Source of the DNA: Prochlorococcus sp. AG-355-G23
GTDB taxonomy: Bacteria; Cyanobacteriota; Cyanobacteriia; PCC-6307; Cyanobiaceae
Direction of reading: 5' to 3'
DNA length: 52,628 nucleotides
Assembly (NCBI GenBank): GCA_003278765.1
Contig: QCDK01000007.1
Span: 1-52,628 of the forward strand
Made by a program: the position numbers and the translations under genes. Under the pieces are notes generated by a model. That model worked only from the letters and a program-made list of their open reading frames with translations. It did no database searches and was not told the origin of the DNA. The stretch's first letter is position 1. The number at the start of each line of letters is the position of its first letter. This document shows positions 47,251 to 52,628 of the stretch, piece after piece.

Positions 47251-47544
47251 TCATTCATTAATAATTTTTGGTACTTTAAAATATTTATCTTCTCTCGATG
47301 GGCCCAGTTCTAAAAGTTCTTCATTGCAATCAGAATTTTTCTTTTCGTCTTTTCTAAATACATTTACAACCTCTATAGCTCTCGTTGTACAGGGGACATC
47401 ATCTGTATCAATTTTTTCCAGTTGTTTTATATAATCCAATATCTTTTCTAATTGTTGTGCATGATTATTAATTTCATTCTCGTTCAGTTCTAATCTTGCT
47501 AAATGAGCAACTTTTTTTACTTCCTCTTTAGTTATTTTTGTCAT
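47251..47544 (-). CDS. gatC: Asp/Glu-tRNA amidotransferase subunit C
   Basis: Small subunit of GatCAB, which converts Glu-tRNA(Gln) and Asp-tRNA(Asn) to the amide forms. 97 aa. Characteristic N-terminus ITKEEVKKVAHLARLELNENE, middle LEKILDYIKQLEKIDTDDVPCT, and C-terminal GPSREDKYFKVPKII. It is not next to gatA or gatB here. Confidence 0.95.
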   Translation of the reverse strand: MTKITKEEVKKVAHLARLELNENEINNHAQQLEKILDYIKQLEKIDTDDVPCTTRAIEVVNVFRKDEKKNSDCNEELLELGPSREDKYFKVPKIINE

Positions 47545-47715
47545 ACATTTAATATCTTTCTTATTAAATAATAGTTTATTACGAACAACTTATTTACATA
47601 TCCTTTGAATTTCAAATAATTTTAAAAAATAATCACATCTTTTTGAAAATCAATATCAATTAATAGCCTTAATTATTTTTCTCAGCCTAAAATGTTATTA
47701 GATAGATATTGAAAA

Positions 47716-48300
47716 ATAGAAGAAGAATTCTTTCCAAAAAATTTTTTTTATCGGCACTCTAAACTTGTTGCTCCTGATTTAATAGGCTGCTACCTCATAA
47801 AAACAAATAATGAGACAGATCAAGTTAGAGGGGTAATTGTTGAAACTGAAGCTTATTCACAGGAAGAAGAGGCCTGTCATGGCTACCGCAAAATGACTGA
47901 ATCAAACAAATCTTTATTTGGAAAACCTGGCACATTTTATATTTACAAATCTTATGGCGTTCATCATTGTTTAAACATAGTTACTGATAAAGAAAATTTT
48001 GCTAGTGGTGTTTTGATAAGATCAGTTTTTATCTCTAATAAGAATGAAAGATTAGCTTCTGGACCTGGCCTAGTAACAAAAACATTTAGTGTAGACATTT
48101 CATTCAACTCACTTGAAGTATTTAAAAACAAATATTTATGGATTTCTCCACGAGACTCTACTCTAGAAGAAAAAGATCTTATTCAAACTACGAGAATTGG
48201 CATATCAAAGGCAAAAAATATAAAATGGCGTTGGTATCTCAAAAATAGTAGAAGTGTAAGTAAAAGATTAAAAGGTGACAGAACACCTAAATTTCAATAA
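47716..48300 (+). CDS. 3-methyladenine (alkylpurine) DNA glycosylase, AAG/MPG family; start doubtful
   Basis: Removes alkylated purines from DNA. Family blocks in order: FFPKNFFYRHSKLVAPDLIGCYLIK, the IVETEAYSQEEEACHG segment with the catalytic-site Glu, GKPGTFYIYKSYGVHHCLNIV, GVLIRSVF and SGPGLVTK. The protein is about 194 aa, near normal length. The only upstream ATG in frame (47692) is followed by a TGA at 47710 before the conserved body. From there to Met 47893 (beyond the Glu motif) no ATG/GTG/TTG exists. The gene therefore uses a rare start (ATA 47716), or carries a nonsense mutation or sequence error. pyrB follows 21 bp later. Confidence 0.8.
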   Translation: MEEEFFPKNFFYRHSKLVAPDLIGCYLIKTNNETDQVRGVIVETEAYSQEEEACHGYRKMTESNKSLFGKPGTFYIYKSYGVHHCLNIVTDKENFASGVLIRSVFISNKNERLASGPGLVTKTFSVDISFNSLEVFKNKYLWISPRDSTLEEKDLIQTTRIGISKAKNIKWRWYLKNSRSVSKRLKGDRTPKFQ

Positions 48301-48321
48301 TCATTTATCTTTTTAAGCGTA

Positions 48322-49338
48322 ATGCAAATTTGGCCTCATAAACATATCCACACACTAGCTAATTTTTCAATTAAAGATTATGAGTCAGTATTTGAATTAG
48401 CTAATAGATTTGATGCACTAAAGAATGCAGGATCAAAAAAGATACCGGCCTTACAAGGAACTTTGGTAACATCTTTATTTTTTGAAGCTAGTACAAGAAC
48501 AAAAAATAGTTTTGAGCTTGCAGCAAAAAGACTTTCTGCTGATGTCCAAACGTTTGCGCCATCCTCGAGCTCTTTAACAAAAGGCGAAACAATAATTGAT
48601 ACAGCCATAACTTATTCTGCTATGGGGGCTGATACATTAGTTATCCGACATTCATCAAGTTACATAACCTTTGAGATCGCAAAAAAACTTGATGAAATAA
48701 ACGCCAAGACTTCGGTTCTTAATGCGGGAGATGGATTACATAGTCACCCCAGCCAAGGATTGCTTGACATCTATACATTGATAAAATTCTTTTCCCAAAA
48801 AACACTGAATCCAGAGGTTTTAAATGCCAAAAAAATTTTAATAATTGGCGACGTTAATCATTCAAGGGTTGCCAGGTCAAATCTTTGGGCTTTAAGTGCA
48901 TTCGGCGCCGATATAATCTTATGTGGTCCTAAGACATTAATACCTGATGAATTTATCAATTTTTTAAAAACCCCCGCTCCAAATCAAACAGAAGATCCTA
49001 TTAAATCAAGAGGTTCCATAACAATTTCTAGATCATTGGAAGAATCAATAAAAATTGCAGATGCGATTATTGTTTTAAGACTCCAGAAAGAGAGAATGAT
49101 GGAAAATTTACTAAGTAGCATTGATTCATATAGTTTGGATTATGGCTTAACCCCAGAGAAATTATCTTTAAATAATAAAGAAATTCCAATTCTGCATCCC
49201 GGTCCAATTAATAGAGATATTGAAATTAGCAGCAAAGTAGTAGATCGATATCCTAATTGCTTAATTAATAATCAAGTTGCAAATGGTATCCCTATAAGAA
49301 TGGCTTTGCTTTATCTATTACAGAAACACAACAAGTAA
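48322..49338 (+). CDS. pyrB: Aspartate carbamoyltransferase catalytic subunit
   Basis: Makes N-carbamoyl-aspartate from carbamoyl phosphate and aspartate in pyrimidine synthesis. 338 aa. Carbamoyl-phosphate loop [52 protein letters not shown], and the aspartate-site block [10 protein letters not shown] are all there. It follows the alkylpurine glycosylase gene by 21 bp and ends 2 bp before the convergent Ycf20 gene. Confidence 0.97.
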   Translation: MQIWPHKHIHTLANFSIKDYESVFELANRFDALKNAGSKKIPALQGTLVTSLFFEASTRTKNSFELAAKRLSADVQTFAPSSSSLTKGETIIDTAITYSAMGADTLVIRHSSSYITFEIAKKLDEINAKTSVLNAGDGLHSHPSQGLLDIYTLIKFFSQKTLNPEVLNAKKILIIGDVNHSRVARSNLWALSAFGADIILCGPKTLIPDEFINFLKTPAPNQTEDPIKSRGSITISRSLEESIKIADAIIVLRLQKERMMENLLSSIDSYSLDYGLTPEKLSLNNKEIPILHPGPINRDIEISSKVVDRYPNCLINNQVANGIPIRMALLYLLQKHNK

Positions 49339-49340
49339 AT

Positions 49341-49682
49341 TTATAGCAACTTAAGACTTTCAGTAAAGAAACCATAAAATAATCCCAATCTTAAAGAATC
49401 TAATAAAAGTACTAAAAATTTCTTTTTCCTTTCAAATCTAAAATTTCTTCTCAAAACTATTAAAAATTCAATAAAAACTACTGATAAAAAAGCGGCTACA
49501 GGATCCATGAGTTCCACAACGGCACTGACCATACCAAGAGAACTTCCAAAAAAGTATCCGACTAAAAGTGTAATCAACGATATTGAATATCTTCGCCATG
49601 GATTATTAGCCCAAATACTTAATGTCTGAATATTTTCCACAATTTTTAGCTGAAATTTTGTCTTTTGAGGTTTAACAACCAT
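49341..49682 (-). CDS. Ycf20-like protein (DUF565)
   Basis: A 113 aa membrane protein with hydrophobic segments at about 34-55 and 62-78. The phrase WANNPWRRYSISLITLLVGYFFGSSL is the recognisable Ycf20/DUF565 signature, known from cyanobacteria and plastids and linked in algae and plants to non-photochemical quenching. It ends 2 bp from pyrB, convergently, and lies 11 bp downstream of the following small gene. Confidence 0.82.
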   Translation of the reverse strand: MVVKPQKTKFQLKIVENIQTLSIWANNPWRRYSISLITLLVGYFFGSSLGMVSAVVELMDPVAAFLSVVFIEFLIVLRRNFRFERKKKFLVLLLDSLRLGLFYGFFTESLKLL

Positions 49683-49693
49683 TTTGCATTATA

Positions 49694-49894
49694 CTAAGCA
49701 GCTTCAGAGTTTGATTGAATTTTAGTATTTCCCTCTATTAATTCAAGTAATGCTTCCAACTGAGCCATTAACCCTCTTAATTCGCCTGGATCAGGGAAAA
49801 GGTCATCTTCTTTTATTCCTAAATACATTTCTCTGAGCTCTTGCCTTAAATAGCGTATGTGACTAATAACTTGCTCTCTTTTGGTTTGCGACAT
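49694..49894 (-). CDS. Small conserved helical protein, unknown function
   Basis: A 66 aa soluble protein, highly charged and probably all-helical: KREQVISHIRYLRQELREM and LRGLMAQLEALLELIEGN are amphipathic, joined by DDLFPDPGE. I recall similar short proteins in marine cyanobacteria but cannot assign a family. It lies 11 bp upstream of the Ycf20-like gene on the same strand, so the pair is likely one transcript. Confidence 0.7.
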   Translation of the reverse strand: MSQTKREQVISHIRYLRQELREMYLGIKEDDLFPDPGELRGLMAQLEALLELIEGNTKIQSNSEAA

Positions 49895-50112
49895 GATATG
49901 TATTATTTCATTTATTTTAAGAAAGAATATTTTTGAAAAGGTGAGTTTGCATATTTATGACTGAGAATGAAGATAAATGATCTAACAACAATTTGAAAAG
50001 ATTATGGAAATTGAAAAATGTCATATCCTTGAAAATATGTACTTAATTCTTATATCAATTTTTAAATAATTACTTGAGGCTTTATTATTAGAATATATTG
50101 GCTTTACTCAAT

Positions 50113-50334
50113 ATGAAATTCATTTCTGAAGATAAAATAAGTGAGGAACTAGTAAATTCTTTTGATGAAGAAATGACCTTTAAGCTCGCTAAAAGGCTAG
50201 AAGAAGATAATTATAATACTCCATTTGATGGTTTAAAAGACTGGCACTTACTTAGGGCTCTTGCAATCAATAGACCTGAATTAACGACTAATTATACCCA
50301 TCTCCTCGATCAGGAACCTTTCGATGAAAACTAA
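50113..50334 (+). CDS. DUF2555-like cyanobacterial protein
   Basis: A 73 aa soluble acidic protein. The block LAKRLEEDNYNTPFDGLKDWHLLRALAINRPEL is the DUF2555 pattern as I remember it from cyanobacteria and plastids. I use the ATG at 50113; an in-frame TTG at 50098 would add five residues. Its last 11 bases overlap the start of coaBC, so translation is likely coupled. Function unknown. Confidence 0.8.
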   Translation: MKFISEDKISEELVNSFDEEMTFKLAKRLEEDNYNTPFDGLKDWHLLRALAINRPELTTNYTHLLDQEPFDEN

Positions 50335-51580
50335 AAGTAAGGACTCCAAAATAAAGGTTCTTTTATTAATAACTGGAAGTATTGCAGCTGTAAGAATTCC
50401 ATTATTAGTTAGCCAATTAGCGAAAGAAAATTATGAAATAAGATGTGTTTTATCAAAAAATGCAGAAAAATTAATAAAGCCGCTTTCTCTCTCTATTTTA
50501 AGTAGAAACCCGTGCATTTTAGAAAATGATCAATGGTCTGATGGTCAATCAACACCTCTTCACATAGAACTAGGTAATTGGGCTGATATTTTAATTATTG
50601 CCCCTTTAACAGCGACAACATTAGCAAAATGGGTAACTGGAAATGCAGAGGGATTGATCCCAAGCATCTTAATAGCAAATATTAAGCCAATTATTGTTGC
50701 ACCAGCAATGAATACACAAATGTGGCTAAATAAAGCTGTCCAAAAAAATTATGAGAATTTACAGAATTACGAAAATGTTTTGTCTTTGCAACCAAGTGAA
50801 GGCCTCTTAGCATGTGATGCTGTTGGTATCGGTAAGTTACCTCCTGATGATCTAATCCAATTAGCTCTTGAATTTATAGCTTCACATAAACAAAATGAAT
50901 ATCGAAAAGATTTACTTAATAAAGAAATTTTAATAACTGGAGGGTGTACCTCAGAGAAAATTGACGCGGCAAGACACATTACTAACAAAAGTTCTGGAGC
51001 TATGGGCCTACTTCTTTCTCAAGTAGCGAGGTTCAGAGGAGCACAAGTAAAATATGTTCATGGTCCTCTGAAAATCGATAAGAATCTTACTGAAGGAATA
51101 AAAAGATATGAAATTGAAACTAGTGTTGATTTAATCAGGGCACTTAATAATGAAATATCAAATTGCGATTATTTTTTCATGAATGCAGCAGTATCTGATT
51201 TCAAAATAACCTCTGATACTTCAGCTAAAATTCCAAAAAATCAAATTAATGCTCATTTGAATCAAAACTTTGAGCTAGTCCCAGATATTTTAAAAACAAT
51301 TTGTAAATCAAAAAAAGATAACCAAGTTTTTGTAGGCTTTTGTGCTTATACAGGATCTATAGAAGAAGCACGAACGACAATTAAAGAAAAGATTATCCAA
51401 AAGGGTTGTGATTATCTTTTCGCAAATCCAATTGATCTTGAAGGCCAAGGATTTGGCTTTATGGCACAAAATGAAGGTTGGTTATTCGATACTCAAAATA
51501 TGGAACACTACATTAACAAAACATCAAAAATTGATTTAGCAAATAAATTAATAACCCAAATTATTTCATTAAAAAAATAA
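50324..51580 (+). CDS. coaBC: Phosphopantothenoylcysteine decarboxylase/synthetase
   Basis: Two consecutive steps of CoA synthesis: joins 4'-phosphopantothenate with cysteine (CoaB, C-terminal) and decarboxylates the product (CoaC, N-terminal, FMN). 418 aa. CoaC: GSIAAVRIPLLVSQL, HIELGNWADILIIAPLTATTLAKW with the catalytic His, APAMNTQMW and EGLLACDAVGIGKLP. CoaB: ITGGCTSEKIDAARHITNKSSG, NAAVSDFK and KIPKNQIN. The ATG overlaps the DUF2555-like gene by 11 bp. Confidence 0.96.
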   Translation: MKTKSKDSKIKVLLLITGSIAAVRIPLLVSQLAKENYEIRCVLSKNAEKLIKPLSLSILSRNPCILENDQWSDGQSTPLHIELGNWADILIIAPLTATTLAKWVTGNAEGLIPSILIANIKPIIVAPAMNTQMWLNKAVQKNYENLQNYENVLSLQPSEGLLACDAVGIGKLPPDDLIQLALEFIASHKQNEYRKDLLNKEILITGGCTSEKIDAARHITNKSSGAMGLLLSQVARFRGAQVKYVHGPLKIDKNLTEGIKRYEIETSVDLIRALNNEISNCDYFFMNAAVSDFKITSDTSAKIPKNQINAHLNQNFELVPDILKTICKSKKDNQVFVGFCAYTGSIEEARTTIKEKIIQKGCDYLFANPIDLEGQGFGFMAQNEGWLFDTQNMEHYINKTSKIDLANKLITQIISLKK

Positions 51581-51688
51581 AAAAAAAATTTTTAATTTGT
51601 ATTTTTTTGTAATCTTAATCATTAAAAATAATGTGATAGCTTAAAATAATTCCAGTTTTTTAAATATAAAAAGCTACGGGTTGTTTCG

Positions 51689-51790
51689 AGGATTTAATAG
51701 TCCTATCTTTTATGGTCCTTTCCCTTGTAATATCCGTACTGAACTTATTAGATGACCTTTAATCTATCGTCACAGAACTTTACTGAACTT
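51689..51790 (+). promoter_or_regulatory. Intergenic region before psbO with hairpin and repeat
   Basis: The 215-bp gap between coaBC and psbO holds a short hairpin AGGATT-TAAT-AGTCCT (51689-51704, one G-U pair) and two exact copies of TACTGAACTT (51737-51746 and 51781-51790). A third GAACTT (51775-51780) sits directly before the second copy. The second copy ends 5 bases before the psbO ATG, where a ribosome site would be expected. Regulatory meaning is inferred only. Confidence 0.35.
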
Positions 51791-51795
51791 TAATT

Positions 51796-52590
51796 ATGAG
51801 AATTCGTTCTTTCTTAGCTTTTGTTATTTCAATTTGTATAACTTTTGCTTTCGTACCTGTTAAAACATTTGCTTTTTCTGAAAGAGGAAATGCACAATTC
51901 ACAGATGTTGTTAACACAGGAAAAGCTAATGATTGCCCTACATTAGACTCATCTCTTGTCGGATCAATATCTTTAGGGAATGGAGATAGCCTTAAAGGAA
52001 TATGCATGCATCCAACAGAAGTTTATGTAAAAGTGCCAGGGACAAAACGAAAAGCTGCAGAATTTGTTTCCACAAAAATTATTAGTCCTAGAAATAACAC
52101 CACAGTGACAGAAGTTTATGGAGATATAGATTCAGGAACTTTTACTGAAAAGGGTGGTATTGATTTTCAACTTATTACTGTATTAACTCCTGGTGGTTTA
52201 GAGGTGCCATTTGCATTCTCAGCAAAAGATCTTACAGCTGATTTACCTTCATCAATTGAGCCAGGCACTGAGGTTAGTGGTTCAACATTTACACCTAACT
52301 ACAGAACTGGCGACTTTTTAGACCCTAAGGCAAGAGCTAAAAATACTGGTGTTGAATATGCTCAAGGTTTAGTTGCATTAGGAGGCGATGACGAAGAACT
52401 TGCAAAAGAAAATATTAAAGTTGATGTAAACGGTACTGGCGTTATTACTCTTTCAATCAACAATGTAGATTCTGACACAGACGAATTTGCTGGTACTTTC
52501 GAAGCAATCCAACCTTCAGATACAGATATGGGTTCAAAGGATCCACTTGATGTAAAAATAATTGGAGAGCTTTACGGAAGAAAGGCATAA
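51796..52590 (+). CDS. psbO: Photosystem II manganese-stabilizing protein PsbO
   Basis: Extrinsic lumenal 33-kDa-type subunit that stabilises the oxygen-evolving Mn4Ca cluster. 264 aa with an N-terminal secretion signal (IRSFLAFVISICITFAFVPVKTFA, ending near residue 27). The two cysteines that form the known disulfide are in NDCPTLD and GICMHPTEVYVK. Further blocks GGIDFQLITVLTPGGLEVPFAFSAKDLTA and TGVEYAQGLVALGG are typical. It is followed by an intrinsic terminator. Confidence 0.98.
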   Translation: MRIRSFLAFVISICITFAFVPVKTFAFSERGNAQFTDVVNTGKANDCPTLDSSLVGSISLGNGDSLKGICMHPTEVYVKVPGTKRKAAEFVSTKIISPRNNTTVTEVYGDIDSGTFTEKGGIDFQLITVLTPGGLEVPFAFSAKDLTADLPSSIEPGTEVSGSTFTPNYRTGDFLDPKARAKNTGVEYAQGLVALGGDDEELAKENIKVDVNGTGVITLSINNVDSDTDEFAGTFEAIQPSDTDMGSKDPLDVKIIGELYGRKA

Positions 52591-52604
52591 ATCCTACTTA
52601 AGAG

Positions 52605-52628
52605 AAAAAGGGGGTTAAACCCCTTTTT
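52605..52628 (+). terminator. Intrinsic terminator of psbO
   Basis: AAAAAGGGG (52605-52613) pairs with CCCCTTTTT (52620-52628) around a 6-base loop, with a T-run at the 3' end that is cut by the window edge. It starts 14 bases after the psbO stop codon. This is a strong G-C core for so AT-rich a genome. Confidence 0.9.

Noticed and set aside
50004..50069. Short ORF of 21 codons between the small helical gene and the DUF2555-like gene
   Set aside because: Too short, no ribosome site and no recognisable protein; chance open frames of this size are common in AT-rich DNA.
1..52628. CRISPR array, insertion sequence, prophage or genomic island
   Set aside because: No regularly spaced repeats, transposase, integrase, phage structural gene or clear composition break was found; the tRNA genes have no integrase next to them.

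Overview
The window is a gene-dense, very AT-rich stretch of the core chromosome of a marine picocyanobacterium. I read it as a high-light-adapted Prochlorococcus. The evidence is photosystem II genes (psbK, psbI, psbN, psbH, psbO), the global nitrogen regulator ntcA, an amt ammonium transporter, several cyanobacterium/plastid-only families (Ycf20, Ycf66, DUF3155, DUF3146, DUF3084, DUF2555, DUF3177 and DUF3181 types), beta-carotene hydroxylase, very short intergenic gaps and strong A+T bias. Strain-level placement (HLI or HLII) is not attempted. I see no mobile element, prophage, CRISPR array or rRNA operon, and no gap above 300 bases lacks a gene.

Layout. 1-2.9 kb: 3' part of a DNA photolyase, a DegT-type aminotransferase and a thioredoxin-fold protein. 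2.9-5.9 kb: fabI, hisB and a carotenoid oxygenase. 5.9-10.8 kb: rdgB with a phosphohexomutase, a RecB/TM0106-type nuclease, then pyrE-ygfZ. 11-13.4 kb: a CAT-anticodon tRNA, a CNNM/CorC-like membrane protein and a Gfo/Idh/MocA oxidoreductase. 13.4-17.9 kb: psbK, tgt, cobS, an orphan histidine kinase, a DUF3155 gene with a structured leader, and an esterase. 17.9-22.9 kb: purH, a DoxX protein, ispH, and amt with its own terminator and an NtcA box. 23-26 kb: sfsA, murJ and two small cyanobacterial proteins. 26.1-30.9 kb: tRNA-Arg and a tight glyA-cinA-leuC-leuD run. 30.9-33.5 kb: an LptD/OstA-like outer-membrane protein behind psbN-psbI, with psbH divergent. 33.7-36.7 kb: pth-DUF3146 facing a RuvX-like nuclease, a DUF3084 protein and ntcA. 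36.9-38.7 kb: a CobO-like protein without a P-loop, dcd and thyX. 38.7-45.9 kb: an HCF164/TxlA-like thioredoxin, glmM, trmB, two cyanobacterial unknowns, ileS and a Ycf66-like protein. 46-52.6 kb: tRNA-Leu, crtR, gatC, an alkyladenine-glycosylase gene, pyrB, Ycf20, DUF2555-coaBC, and psbO with its terminator.

How it fits together. Most genes are housekeeping: pyrimidine, purine, thymidylate, histidine, leucine, CoA, isoprenoid, fatty-acid and cell-wall precursor synthesis, plus tRNA charging and modification. Interleaved are photosynthesis parts and nitrogen acquisition and control. ntcA and amt are in the same window, and amt carries a textbook GTA-N8-TAC NtcA box.

Most worth a second look: (1) a CobO-family protein beside ntcA whose ATP-binding loop has been replaced; (2) crtR, which has no ATG/GTG/TTG in frame before its conserved body; (3) the neighbouring DNA-glycosylase gene, with an in-frame TGA between its only ATG and the conserved body; (4) a terminator-like hairpin in the amt leader; (5) seven convergent gene pairs that overlap at their 3' ends. 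I found no convincing new multi-gene defence or mobile system; the window looks like ordinary streamlined core genome.
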